Shown here one piece after another: positions 8,668-17,429 of a DNA stretch of 64,000 nucleotides (within the stretch, counting starts at the first letter, position 1; the number at the start of each line of letters is the position of its first letter). The position numbers and the translations under genes were made by a program. Below the pieces are notes generated by a model. It was given only the letters and a program-made list of their open reading frames with translations. It was not told the origin of the DNA and did not search any database. This stretch comes from Spongiimicrobium salis (lineage in GTDB: Bacteria; Bacteroidota; Bacteroidia; Flavobacteriales; Flavobacteriaceae), in the NCBI RefSeq assembly GCF_043678055.1, contig NZ_JBHEQA010000002.1:496001-560000 (forward strand), in the 5' to 3' direction.

Positions 8668-10215
8668 ATGAAATCACTAATGACCCTTGTGCGATCAGAT
8701 TATTTACAACGAACGAGAAGCTATGCTTTTCTAATTACACTCTGTGCTAGTTTGGCTATTGCCTATACCTTTGTGCCCGAACCTAACGCCAATTACTCTA
8801 CCATACGGATTGCGAATCATGTAGGCTACTACAATTCCGCTTGGTTTGGATATGTTACGGCAATCATGACCAGTATTTTCCTTTCCTTAATAGGGTTTTA
8901 TCTTGTAAGTAGTAGTGTTAAAACCGATATTGACACCAAAGTTGGACAAATCGTGGCTTCCACACCTATTTCCAATTTCCACTACTTGTTGTCTAAAGCA
9001 TTAAGTAATTTTTTGGTGCTATTGACCATTGCGATCGTGGTCTTTATAATGAGTATTGTCCTTTTTGTCCTATACAACGATGGTTACCCCTTTGAATGGC
9101 ATCAATTTGTACAGCCTTATGTAGTTATTGTACTGCCGGCACTTTTTTGTATTGCTATATTGGCCATTGTTTTTGAAGCTTTCTTTGGGAAATATACCAT
9201 AATACAACATATAGGTTTCTTCTTTCTTTTTGCTGTTTTAATGATTTTTAGCCCGAAGAGAGAAGCCCAGTTTTCTATGGATGTATTTGGAAGTAAAATT
9301 GTCATGCATCAATTGGAACAGACCGTCAGGAAGGTTTCAAATACTCCGGAGAATACCGATTTATCTATAGGTTATGTCATAGGAAATACCCAAGAGACAA
9401 AACGATTTGAATTTAATGGCATGGATTTTCCTTTGACGTTTCTATTCAGTCGTTTTGCATGGATAGCTTTGGGAATAGTGTTGATTTTTATGATTTCGGG
9501 TTTATTTCATCGATTTAACCTCAAAGAAAGAACGTACAGACCTAAAGTTAATTCAAAAACGAAGAAATCGATATTGAAGAACGAACTAACGCTTTCCCAA
9601 TTGCCAATTCCCCAAATACACTATGGCATATATCCGGTTTTAAAAACAGAATTGGTATTGCTATATCGAAAAGGAAAAAAAGGATTATGGCTCTTAAATG
9701 CACTTGGCATGTTTTTATTGATTACACTTCCTTTAGAAGCTGCACACCAAATAGTACTTCCCCTACTGTGGTTTTTACAAGTGGGACGCATTTCCGATAT
9801 CAGTACCAAAGAACGGACCCATGGCCTACATTATTTTACCTTAAGTGCCTATAAACCGATCATAAGGATTCTGTTTTCGCAAATAGCTGCTGCTGTCCTA
9901 TTATTATGGGTATTGGCTTCCCCCTTATGGGTTCGATTGATGATATCTACTGATTTTAATGGAATGCTGGCCATAAGTTTAGGAGCAGTTTTGGTAGTAT
10001 TGCTTTCAGTAGTATTGGGGATACTATTCAAAGGAAAAAAGCTATTTGAAGTTCTTTTCTTTATGATTACCTATGCAAATATCAATCGCATTCCATTGGT
10101 GGATTACTTTGGTGGATTTGATCACCCTAGGGGATATACCCTTAAACTTGCCATTGTAATAATGATTTTAGCTGGTATTAGTGTTTTTATGAGAAAGAAG
10201 CAATCTATCCAATAG
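8668..10215 (+). CDS. ABC-2 type permease of the 7751 exporter
   Basis: This 515-residue membrane protein has about twelve hydrophobic helices in two groups separated by soluble loops near residues 215-260 and 290-330, as in two-repeat ABC-2 permeases. The segment IVASTPISNFHYLLSKAL near residue 95 resembles ILFSTPIHKAHYFFGRFAG in the permease half of the M1 fusion protein at 49345, so the two are related; this one lacks the peptidase domain. It lies 50 bp after its ATPase and completes the transporter. Substrate unknown. Confidence 0.88.
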   Translation: MKSLMTLVRSDYLQRTRSYAFLITLCASLAIAYTFVPEPNANYSTIRIANHVGYYNSAWFGYVTAIMTSIFLSLIGFYLVSSSVKTDIDTKVGQIVASTPISNFHYLLSKALSNFLVLLTIAIVVFIMSIVLFVLYNDGYPFEWHQFVQPYVVIVLPALFCIAILAIVFEAFFGKYTIIQHIGFFFLFAVLMIFSPKREAQFSMDVFGSKIVMHQLEQTVRKVSNTPENTDLSIGYVIGNTQETKRFEFNGMDFPLTFLFSRFAWIALGIVLIFMISGLFHRFNLKERTYRPKVNSKTKKSILKNELTLSQLPIPQIHYGIYPVLKTELVLLYRKGKKGLWLLNALGMFLLITLPLEAAHQIVLPLLWFLQVGRISDISTKERTHGLHYFTLSAYKPIIRILFSQIAAAVLLLWVLASPLWVRLMISTDFNGMLAISLGAVLVVLLSVVLGILFKGKKLFEVLFFMITYANINRIPLVDYFGGFDHPRGYTLKLAIVIMILAGISVFMRKKQSIQ

Positions 10216-10325
10216 TATTTTAATTGCACTAGCGATATGTTTTCCACTTTATTGAAATCCCATTCCACTAATCTAATACCTATATACATTGTTCAAAATG
10301 AAGGTTACTTTATACAACCATTGCA

Positions 10326-11489
10326 TTAATGGCTCTTTTTGTAGCGCAACATATAAACAAGTCCTAAACTGGCAAAAAATGCACAAACGTAAAATACAAT
10401 AGGTATTTTTTCCAAGATATCCTGATAATACCATCCTGAAAGCAAAGCACCCAATCCTATACCTGCTTCTAGGGCAATATACATGGTGGCTATAGATTTT
10501 CCCTTGCTTGCGGCTTTGCTTAAATCAATGGTCCAGGCATTTACCGTCGGAGAGATGATGCCCATAGCCAATCCGTAAAGTGTTGCCCCGATCAAAAGAC
10601 CACTGCGGCTATCTAGTTTTCCCAATAATGACAAGGCCAAAACGAGAACGGCCAACCCAATACTAATTACAATTTTACGGCCATAGCGATCGGAAATTTT
10701 TCCTGCAATCAGGCGTACAAAAAGGGAGGCTATCGTAAATGCAATGAAGAAAGTCCCTTTATTGAGAATGCCCAAATGGTCGCTCCAATCTGGAATTAAA
10801 GTGAGTATCACTCCAAACCCCAAATACGTCACAAAAGTGATTCCTGCCGCAGGAAGTGCTTCCATGGCTATGATGTCGGACTTTGTAATTTTAAGCGCCT
10901 GCCATTGAAATCGTTGCGTATGGATAAGGGTTTCTTTAACTCTTAGCACTAGGATAACAGCCAATAATGCCATACAGGAAGAACTGTAGAATAGTACATC
11001 GTAATTGGAGTATAGTTTAATATAACTTCCCAGGGCGGGACCAAGCGCTAATCCCAGGCTAAAACACAAGCCTTGAATCCCCATCGCCTCGCCCAAACGA
11101 TTTTTAGGAATAATATCAGAAACATAAGCAGCGATGGCCGTGGGACTAAAGCCCGTGGAAAAGCCATGTAGCAGTCGTAAAAATAAAAAACCAGAAACGG
11201 CAGTAAGTATGGGATAAAATAGGCCGGTTACAACACAGACCAAGGCTCCGATAATCAATACCGGTTTACGACCGATGGTATCGGTTAATTTTCCACTAAA
11301 AGGTCGTGACAAACCTGCTGTTAATGTAAATAATCCTATAATGAACCCTTTATATTCGGCTCCTCCCAAATTGGCCAAATAACTTGGTAATTCAGGAATT
11401 AGCATATTATAACTAGCCGAAAAAAACAAAGAACTGAAACAAATTAAGATAAATTGTGGGGTATAAATTCGTTGTTTTGATGTTTTCAT
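10326..11489 (-). CDS. MFS family exporter
   Basis: This 387-residue protein has twelve predicted transmembrane helices. MFS motif A appears after helix 2 as GKLTDTIGRKPVL and again in the second half as GKISDRYGRKIVI. The proline/glycine-rich helix 5 region (GLALGPALGSYI) resembles motif C of drug/H+ antiporters, so export of a small toxic compound is the likely role. It is divergent from a Crp/Fnr regulator with 162 bp between, and that regulator is the natural candidate for its control. Substrate cannot be deduced. Confidence 0.9.
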   Translation of the reverse strand: MKTSKQRIYTPQFILICFSSLFFSASYNMLIPELPSYLANLGGAEYKGFIIGLFTLTAGLSRPFSGKLTDTIGRKPVLIIGALVCVVTGLFYPILTAVSGFLFLRLLHGFSTGFSPTAIAAYVSDIIPKNRLGEAMGIQGLCFSLGLALGPALGSYIKLYSNYDVLFYSSSCMALLAVILVLRVKETLIHTQRFQWQALKITKSDIIAMEALPAAGITFVTYLGFGVILTLIPDWSDHLGILNKGTFFIAFTIASLFVRLIAGKISDRYGRKIVISIGLAVLVLALSLLGKLDSRSGLLIGATLYGLAMGIISPTVNAWTIDLSKAASKGKSIATMYIALEAGIGLGALLSGWYYQDILEKIPIVFYVCAFFASLGLVYMLRYKKSH

Positions 11490-11626
11490 TGGACTTGTAT
11501 GATGTTTAGCGCAATTCCAAAGGAAAAAGCAGATTCTATTCTTTTATTCTCTAATTTTACCATGAACTCAAGTAATTTTTTAGATGAGTACAGTGCAAAA
11601 AACTTATTATTTAAAAAAGTATGAAA

Positions 11627-11638
11627 GGACAATTGTCC
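11627..11638. promoter_or_regulatory. Perfect 12-bp palindrome upstream of the Crp/Fnr gene
   Basis: GGACAATTGTCC is an exact palindrome 13 bp before the regulator start and inside the divergent MFS/regulator spacer. A position this close to the start suits autorepression. It is not the classical Crp (TGTGA-N6-TCACA) or Fnr site. Confidence 0.45.
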
Positions 11639-11651
11639 CAAGCTCGAAAAA

Positions 11652-12212
11652 ATGATTAGAAAGGACACTAATTTCTTGGCGTATATTGAAGTTTTAAATC
11701 AAAAACACCCCTCTTTTTTTGTGGAAGAGCATTATAAGGCTAAAGAAGTGATCTTGGCGCAAGATAAACGCTATCATTTCTTGTATTTTCTTAAAAAAGG
11801 AATTGCCAAATGTTATTTATCGGATGAGAACGGCAAAGACTTTATCCAAGAATTTTTGGGGGAAGGTATGGAGTTTGGGGAATTGGAAGTTTTTAGTGGA
11901 AATTTGAGTTTCTGCTCCATAGAGGCCATTTCTCCTGTTACTGTATATAAACTATCGCATCAGCATTATAGGGAATTATTGGAAAATGACCCCGTTTTCA
12001 ATAAATTTGTCATGACCGCCCTAGCCTCCAAAATTGGATTTAAGGCCCCTAGGCATGCTTTTCAACAATCCTATTCCATAGAAGAAAATATGGTGAAACT
12101 TATGGAACGCTATCCAGATTATCATAAGATATTCTCTAAAAAAGATATTGCAAATTATTTGGGCATTACGGTTCGTAGCCTGAATAGAACCTTGAATGCT
12201 TTAAAGGAATAA
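11652..12212 (+). CDS. Crp/Fnr-family transcriptional regulator
   Basis: This 186-residue protein has an N-terminal cyclic-nucleotide-binding fold (residues about 20-120) with the GEGMEFGELEVFSG segment of the phosphate-binding cassette in altered form; the Arg that contacts cAMP is absent, so classical cAMP binding is unlikely. The C-terminal half is a short winged helix with recognition region SKKDIANYLGITVRSLNRTLN. No Cys cluster for an Fe-S centre is seen. Small Crp-like regulators beside MFS exporters are common in Bacteroidota. Probable control of the divergent exporter and of itself. Confidence 0.9.
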   Translation: MIRKDTNFLAYIEVLNQKHPSFFVEEHYKAKEVILAQDKRYHFLYFLKKGIAKCYLSDENGKDFIQEFLGEGMEFGELEVFSGNLSFCSIEAISPVTVYKLSHQHYRELLENDPVFNKFVMTALASKIGFKAPRHAFQQSYSIEENMVKLMERYPDYHKIFSKKDIANYLGITVRSLNRTLNALKE

Positions 12213-12342
12213 TACTCGATACACCTATATCTTTCCCATTTTTTTAAAAGCTAATCCGCTCAGGCTAAAAGTACTATAAAGTTCCTTTTGAAATTGTGAA
12301 TATCTATTCCTCTTTTTAGCTTTTTCAACGAAAGTGAAGTCC

Positions 12343-12350
12343 TATATTTG
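12343..12350 (+). promoter_or_regulatory. Bacteroidota -7 promoter box
   Basis: TATATTTG is an exact TAnnTTTG match, 21 bp before the ATG of the DUF4494 gene. A TTT lies 19 bp upstream at the -33 position. Good promoter candidate for a housekeeping-type gene. Confidence 0.6.
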
Positions 12351-12371
12351 GCAGCCCTAAAACAAAAAGAT

Positions 12372-12929
12372 ATGAGTGCAACCTGGTACGAATGTAAAGT
12401 AAAATATAGAAAGCTCGATGAAGCCTCGGGCATGCAGAAATTAAAAACAGAACCTTTTTTGGTAGATGCCGTCTCTTACACGGAGGCCGAAAGTAGGATA
12501 ACGGAAGAAATGTCGGTCTATTTGAGCGATAGCGATGAAATTAAGATTACTAATATCAAAGTAGCCAATTATGCAGAAATACACCCTTTTGAGAATTCTG
12601 ACCGATGGTTTAAGTCCAAAGTATCCCTGATCGCCTTTGACGAAGAAAGTGGGAAAGAGCGAAAAACAAACCAATATCTTTTGGTGCAAGCCAATGATGT
12701 AAAAGAAGCTTACGACAATACGATCGATGTCATGAAAGGCACCATGGGCGATTATACCGTACCTGCTATTGCAGAGTCTCCTATTATGGATGTGTTCCCA
12801 TATTTTTCTGGCGAAGAAGGGGAATTGGAACGCTTGGAAAACTTCACGGCTTTAAAAGATTCCGTATCAAAGGATACAGAGGTTACCGAGGATATCGCCT
12901 TAAAAAACGATTTTTCAGAAGAGGAATAA
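12372..12929 (+). CDS. DUF4494 domain-containing protein
   Basis: This 185-residue cytoplasmic acidic protein starts at the ATG at 12372 (MSATWYECKVKYRK); an upstream ATG-like start at 12348 would overlap the -7 box. Residues 1-150 match the DUF4494 pattern: WYECKVKY at the start, the central DEIKITNIKVANYAEI, then WFKSKVSLIAFDEESGKE. The family is found widely in Bacteroidota and has no known function. An acidic tail of about 35 residues follows. The gene is monocistronic, with its own promoter and a terminator immediately downstream. Confidence 0.92.
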   Translation: MSATWYECKVKYRKLDEASGMQKLKTEPFLVDAVSYTEAESRITEEMSVYLSDSDEIKITNIKVANYAEIHPFENSDRWFKSKVSLIAFDEESGKERKTNQYLLVQANDVKEAYDNTIDVMKGTMGDYTVPAIAESPIMDVFPYFSGEEGELERLENFTALKDSVSKDTEVTEDIALKNDFSEEE

Positions 12930-12933
12930 CAAC

Positions 12934-12970
12934 AAAAGGCTGTCTTTGTATCACTGGATGGCCTTTTTTA
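12934..12970 (+). terminator. Rho-independent terminator of the DUF4494 gene
   Basis: AAAAGGCTGTC pairs with GATGGCCTTTT (11 bp counting two G-U pairs), with a 12-nt loop and a run of T residues at the end of the stem. It lies 4 bp after the stop codon. Confidence 0.75.
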
Positions 12971-13228
12971 AATCCTTCTACAGTTGCCCTTAGATGTATA
13001 TATGCACTACTGACAGGAGGTATTGAAGCAGTTCTATGCTTCTTAATACCATAAACCCACAAATGTTTCCCAGGCAACAATTCCTTGTTGTCTACCAAAG
13101 TCCCTTTGTTGTTGGAAATACCCTTCTCGTTAATTTTATTTTCCCTTTTCTCTTAGGTCTATTACTATTGTTGCGGATGTAAACTATTCCAAAAAACGGT
13201 TTAAGCACTATTAATCCAGTAACTTACA
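12971..13228. other. Stem-loop-rich noncoding stretch upstream of the ABC/TCS3 operon
   Basis: Three further stem-loops follow the terminator: 13019-13050 (GGTATT/GAAGCA arms, 12 bp with a 2-nt bulge), 13073-13092 (GGCAACAA with TTGTTGTC, loop TTCC) and 13096-13108 (CAAAG-TCC-CTTTG). This could be a structured leader RNA of the 13229 operon. Alternatively, the minus strand from about 13160 to 12890 is open without a stop for over 80 codons, so a decayed gene fragment is possible. No homolog is recognised in that frame. Confidence 0.4.
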
Positions 13229-14062
13229 ATGATAGCCATTCAAGATTTAGGATATTATTATTCCAAAAAGAAACCTCTGTTCGATGCCCTTCGATTGCAT
13301 TTTTTTCCGGGAAAAATTTATGGATTGTTGGGGAAAAATGGCGCAGGAAAATCTACGCTTATAAAGCATATCACGGGTATGCTGTTTCCTAATGCTGGAA
13401 ATTGTAAGGTTTTCGGCTATGTTCCTCAAAATAGGGAAGTAAACTTTTTAAAGGAGATATTCTTTGTTCCGGAAGAATACTATTTGCCCAACCTAAAGAT
13501 TCAAATCCTCTTAAACACCTATAAGGGGTTCTATCCAAATTTCAATACTGCTCAATTTATGGGGTATTTGAAAGAATTTAAAATTGGAAAAGATCGGAAA
13601 ACAAGTGATTTGTCCTTGGGTCAAAAAAAGAAAATAGCCATTGGCTTCGCTCTCGCTACCAATACCAAAGTTTTAATTATGGACGAACCCACAAACGGAT
13701 TGGATATTCCTTCTAAAATCACTTTTAGGAAAATGGTGAAAGATGCCTTTGCTAAAAATCGTATTGTAATCATTACTTCGCATCAAGTACGGGATTTGGA
13801 CGAACTCATCGACCATCTTATTATAATGAATCAGGGTAGAATTCTTTTGGATGAAGATAAGAACCATATTGCGCAACGATTGTTATTTGAGGTGTCTAGA
13901 TCAGAACCCCACGGGAATTATATCTATAAAGAGCAATTGAGTCATGGTTATGCCACTATTGGGAAGAATACTACAGCGGCATTAGGTTATGTAGATATTG
14001 AATTGCTTTTTAATGCAGTATTGTTTAATGAAGATCGTATTAACCTCCTTTTACAATCGTAA
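13229..14062 (+). CDS. ABC transporter ATP-binding protein (YtrB-like)
   Basis: This 277-residue ATPase has Walker A GKNGAGKST (35-43), signature LSLGQ (about 130), Walker B VLIMDEPTNGLD (about 150-161) and switch His in ITSHQV. Instead of the usual Q-loop, the region after Walker A reads FVPEEYYLPNLKI, as in YtrB-type ATPases. It starts a tight four- or five-gene operon: permease (5 bp downstream), membrane-anchored protein, then the TCS3 kinase and regulator. Likely energises the permease at 14068 in envelope-related export. Confidence 0.92.
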   Translation: MIAIQDLGYYYSKKKPLFDALRLHFFPGKIYGLLGKNGAGKSTLIKHITGMLFPNAGNCKVFGYVPQNREVNFLKEIFFVPEEYYLPNLKIQILLNTYKGFYPNFNTAQFMGYLKEFKIGKDRKTSDLSLGQKKKIAIGFALATNTKVLIMDEPTNGLDIPSKITFRKMVKDAFAKNRIVIITSHQVRDLDELIDHLIIMNQGRILLDEDKNHIAQRLLFEVSRSEPHGNYIYKEQLSHGYATIGKNTTAALGYVDIELLFNAVLFNEDRINLLLQS

Positions 14063-14067
14063 GCACC

Positions 14068-14826
14068 ATGAAACTAAGCGCAATATCTTTATTAATGAAC
14101 CGACAGTTTAATGAAAATGCTAAAATTTATGGTATAGGGCTGTTGGTGCTTATGGCTTTTTTAGCATTTATGTTCCTCCTTGTCCATCAGTGGCAAGACA
14201 GTTTCTCTGGAGCAGTGCAAAATGGCGTCTTTGTTATTGGTTTATTTCTTAGTGGTGGATTGGTCAGCAATGCAATGTTTCAAGAATTTTCCAATCTTTC
14301 AAGCTGTATTTGGCTATTGAGTCTTCCTGTAAAACATATCGAAAAATTAATGACAAGCATAATACTCTCCGTATTTCTGTTTCTAGGAGTCTATTTCGTT
14401 GTATTTTACGTTGTAGATATGGTATATCTCTCTGTTACAGGGAAACTCCAATGGAACCTTCTATTAAATCCATTTAAAGAAGGATTTTATCAGTTTTTTT
14501 TCTGGTACTTTATCTATAACGGTATCATTTTGTTGGGGAGTGTAGTTTTTAATAAACATAGTTTAATCAAAACCCTTTTAGCAGGGATACTATGCCTTAT
14601 TGTTTTTAACTACATAAATACGCTGCTTCTGGAGTTCTTAATCCCTGAAGTAACCATTGTTTCCAGCTTGGCATTTGACAATTTTCAGTTTACCAACCTT
14701 GGAGAAAATATAAAAGTCTTCCTACCTGAACAAGCAGATCTTATGAGTTCCATTTTTGTTCGTGCAATTTTACCCATTTCAATATGGAGTATCGTATGGC
14801 TGAAACTAAAAGAAAAAGAAGTTTAA
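14068..14826 (+). CDS. ABC-2-like membrane permease subunit
   Basis: This 252-residue protein has six predicted transmembrane helices (about residues 20-40, 50-70, 95-120, 140-165, 170-190 and 230-247). The first 15 residues are amphipathic, as in ABC-2 permeases. It begins 5 bp after the ATPase stop and ends 1 bp before the next gene, so all three are made from one transcript. A homodimer with two copies of the ATPase would make a complete exporter. No substrate-specific motif is seen. Confidence 0.82.
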   Translation: MKLSAISLLMNRQFNENAKIYGIGLLVLMAFLAFMFLLVHQWQDSFSGAVQNGVFVIGLFLSGGLVSNAMFQEFSNLSSCIWLLSLPVKHIEKLMTSIILSVFLFLGVYFVVFYVVDMVYLSVTGKLQWNLLLNPFKEGFYQFFFWYFIYNGIILLGSVVFNKHSLIKTLLAGILCLIVFNYINTLLLEFLIPEVTIVSSLAFDNFQFTNLGENIKVFLPEQADLMSSIFVRAILPISIWSIVWLKLKEKEV

Positions 14827-14827
14827 A

Positions 14828-15508
14828 ATGATAAAAAGAAGTAATTTGATGGTACTAGGGCTTCTTTTGATATTGGCCTTAGGAATGTTTACCACGAATA
14901 GTATACTTAAAAAGGAATATCTTAAAATTGATTTGACCGATACGTTTAAGAACTATACTTCCGTAAATAAAGAGACCTACAAGGTATTGCATATCTCCGG
15001 TAGCAATGGCTATCCTATTGATATTATAGAAAAACCGGAGCATACGATCAAAGTCCTTCGTTCCAGACAGAAGCATTTTAAAAGTGATTTAAGAAAAGAC
15101 ACCTTATTTGTGGTATTTACGGGAGCCAATATTTCACAAAAACAAGCTTTTATGACAGATACTCCATCTGGTATCATTGTAGAAAGCAATACGATAAACA
15201 CGGTGATTGCAAATAATACCAATACGAGAATCACAGGGTTTTCCCAACGAGACCTTAAACTAATTTTAGAAGGAAATTCCCTGACCAAAGTTTTTAATTG
15301 TACTATGGAAACATTGGCTATTGCTGCAAAAGATAATAGTCAGTTTGAATTTTCTAGAAATAATACGATCGATTCTTTATATATTGAAATGTCCAATAAT
15401 TCCGTGGGCGCTTTTGAAGAAGTCAATTTTTCAGCCCTACACCATTCCTTAAAAGATAGTGTTCGGTTGGTTTTATCTAAAGAAGTTGTCCAAACAATGA
15501 TGCGATAA
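14828..15508 (+). CDS. Membrane-anchored extracytoplasmic protein of the ABC/TCS3 operon
   Basis: This 226-residue protein has one N-terminal hydrophobic helix (residues 8-24) without a clear cleavage site, so it is probably a signal anchor. The rest is extracytoplasmic. The C-terminal 120 residues have short repeating strands (TNTRITGFSQRDLKLILEG, then NSLTKVFNCTMETLAI) suggesting a small beta-helix or adhesin-like fold similar in style to DUF4097. It sits between the transporter and the kinase genes with nearly no spacing. It may be the accessory or sensory subunit linking transporter state to TCS3. Function not recognised. Confidence 0.75.
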   Translation: MIKRSNLMVLGLLLILALGMFTTNSILKKEYLKIDLTDTFKNYTSVNKETYKVLHISGSNGYPIDIIEKPEHTIKVLRSRQKHFKSDLRKDTLFVVFTGANISQKQAFMTDTPSGIIVESNTINTVIANNTNTRITGFSQRDLKLILEGNSLTKVFNCTMETLAIAAKDNSQFEFSRNNTIDSLYIEMSNNSVGAFEEVNFSALHHSLKDSVRLVLSKEVVQTMMR

Positions 15509-15536
15509 ATGATTCATAATAGTATATTCCTAGTTT

Positions 15537-16622
15537 ATGATGGTTGCAGAACATATTATACTGGCAAGACGTTCAAAAAGGGGATTTAGAATCGTATCCC
15601 ATCTATTTTTTTGGATCGTTTTGTTTTTGAGTACCTATGTTTTGGTGAAAACATCCTTTGACCCCTATAAAGATACCCCATTGGGATATTTAACCCCCTT
15701 GCGCCAAACTATTGGATGGGCAGTATTTTTCTACCCTCTGATGTACGTAGTAATCCCAATGGTCATGAAAGGAAAATGGGCTCTCTTTTTTTTGGCTATG
15801 GGAACCCTTCTTTTTCTGTACACCACCATTGATGTGTTGGGAGAAAAACTGGTGTTTCAATATTGTGAAATTTGTCGAGTAGAGGTAGCAAATAAAAATG
15901 CAGCCTACTTAAGTGTCATTGATAAAAGTTTTATAGATAATATCTTATTTAGAGGCTCCAACATTGGTTTTTTTATAAGCCTATTCTCTGGACTCCTATT
16001 ACCCATAAGTATTAAATATGCCATAGATTATTACCGCTCTGAGAAAGAGAAGGTACAATTGGAACTCAACTTTTTAAAAGCACAGGTCAATCCTCACTTT
16101 TTGTTCAACACCTTGAACAATTTGTATGGCTTAATACTACATGAACGTATAGATCAATCTGCAGAAACCGTAAATCGCTTATCAGATTTTATGCGGTATT
16201 CTCTGGAAAATGCAGGTAAAAAAACAATTTCCATAGCAGAAGAAATTAAGCTGATTGAAAATTATGTAGCCCTGGAGCAATTACGTCTAAACTTCACCAA
16301 GGTAGTTTTTGAGGTGACAACGGATGATAAAATAAAAAACCTACCTCCCCTTTTATTGCTGCCATTGCTAGAGAATGCTTTTAAATATAATGTGGATAAA
16401 AGAAATACAACTATTGCTATTATATTGACTATAAAGGACGATTTGTTGCATTTTAAGATTGAAAACACTTTTCTCGCCCATACGACTAAAAATGGGATTG
16501 GTGGACTTGGGTTGAGTAATTTAAAAAAACGATTGGATTTGTATTTTTCCGATCGTTATGCGTACGATGTGAAAATCGACGAAGCTATCTATACGGCATC
16601 TTTAAAAATTGATTTGAAATGA
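15537..16622 (+). CDS. LytS-type sensor histidine kinase (TCS3)
   Basis: This 361-residue kinase has four transmembrane helices (about residues 20-40, 58-75, 82-102 and 142-165). Between helices 3 and 4 lies a 40-residue extracytoplasmic loop with two Cys (C110 and C113, in YCEIC), which could form a disulfide or metal site; other kinases here lack it. The His_kinase domain has H187 in VNPHFLFNTLNN, N-box ENAFKYN and G-box GIGGLGLSNLKKRL. Its stop overlaps the regulator start by 4 bp (ATGA). It follows the ABC operon by 28 bp and is probably co-transcribed with it. Confidence 0.93.
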   Translation: MMVAEHIILARRSKRGFRIVSHLFFWIVLFLSTYVLVKTSFDPYKDTPLGYLTPLRQTIGWAVFFYPLMYVVIPMVMKGKWALFFLAMGTLLFLYTTIDVLGEKLVFQYCEICRVEVANKNAAYLSVIDKSFIDNILFRGSNIGFFISLFSGLLLPISIKYAIDYYRSEKEKVQLELNFLKAQVNPHFLFNTLNNLYGLILHERIDQSAETVNRLSDFMRYSLENAGKKTISIAEEIKLIENYVALEQLRLNFTKVVFEVTTDDKIKNLPPLLLLPLLENAFKYNVDKRNTTIAIILTIKDDLLHFKIENTFLAHTTKNGIGGLGLSNLKKRLDLYFSDRYAYDVKIDEAIYTASLKIDLK

Positions 16623-17335
16623 AAATCATAAAAGCATTAGTTGTTGATGATGAACCACTAGCCAGAGAAATCATTGAGACACACCTAGAGAAAGTTCCCA
16701 ATTGGGAAGTGATCGGCACTTGTGTGAATGCAGAAGATGCCTATGAGGCCCTTTTGAAATATGAAGTAGATGTGCTGTTCTTGGATATTGAAATGCCTGT
16801 TATTTCTGGAATAGAGTTTCTTCAATCCCTGCAGAGACCTCCTTTAGTAATCTTTACCACTGCCTATAGTGAATATGCTTTACAAGGCTTTGATTTAAAT
16901 GTGATCGATTACTTATTAAAACCCATTTCGTTTCCTAGATTTTTTAGAGCCATTGAAAAGGTGCATGAAAAAATGAAGGATGACAATACAAGGGATGTGG
17001 TAGAAAATTCACAAGTCCATCCCTATTTTTTTGTTAAGCACGATGGCAAATTGGTAAAGATCTTATTTTCCGATATCCTTTATATTAAAGCCGAACAAGA
17101 GTATAGCTATATTTATACAAGAACGGGCAAACTATTGGTAAGTATGCATCTAAAATTATTGGAAAGCATTTTACCGCAACACTTGTTCACCAGAATTCAT
17201 AGATCTTACATTATCCCACATGAAAATGCAATTTCAATTTATGGGAACACGATTAAGATCGAAAATGACCTACAACTGCCCATAGGAAATAAATACAAAG
17301 AAAACTTGTTGCGTAAGTTAAATATAAATCAATAG
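16619..17335 (+). CDS. LytTR-family response regulator (TCS3)
   Basis: This 238-residue protein has a receiver domain with D10/D11, phospho-acceptor D56 in LFLDIEMP and the conserved lysine in LLKPISFPR. Its LytTR domain begins near residue 135 and contains FTRIHRSYIIPHENAI. It is last in the 13229-17335 operon, so the transporter, accessory protein and signalling pair are made together, which suggests autoregulation of the whole unit. It ends convergently with the AraC-TPR gene. Confidence 0.95.
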   Translation: MKIIKALVVDDEPLAREIIETHLEKVPNWEVIGTCVNAEDAYEALLKYEVDVLFLDIEMPVISGIEFLQSLQRPPLVIFTTAYSEYALQGFDLNVIDYLLKPISFPRFFRAIEKVHEKMKDDNTRDVVENSQVHPYFFVKHDGKLVKILFSDILYIKAEQEYSYIYTRTGKLLVSMHLKLLESILPQHLFTRIHRSYIIPHENAISIYGNTIKIENDLQLPIGNKYKENLLRKLNINQ

Positions 17336-17429
17336 TCCATGGTATTTGGCAATCTGCGTTTGAAAAGTTGATTTATGAACGAACCTATACAATCAGATAT
17401 TGATTGACAATTTATGGATCTCCAATGTT

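Noticed and set aside
12883..13098. 71-codon minus-strand ORF overlapping the DUF4494 3' end and the stem-loop region
   Set aside because: No recognisable domain, no start signal, and it overlaps the terminator. Kept only as a possible decayed gene in the stem-loop finding.
17390..17406. CAATCA/TGATTG hairpin between TCS3 and the AraC-TPR gene as a terminator
   Set aside because: Only 6 bp, AT-rich and without a U-tract; too weak.
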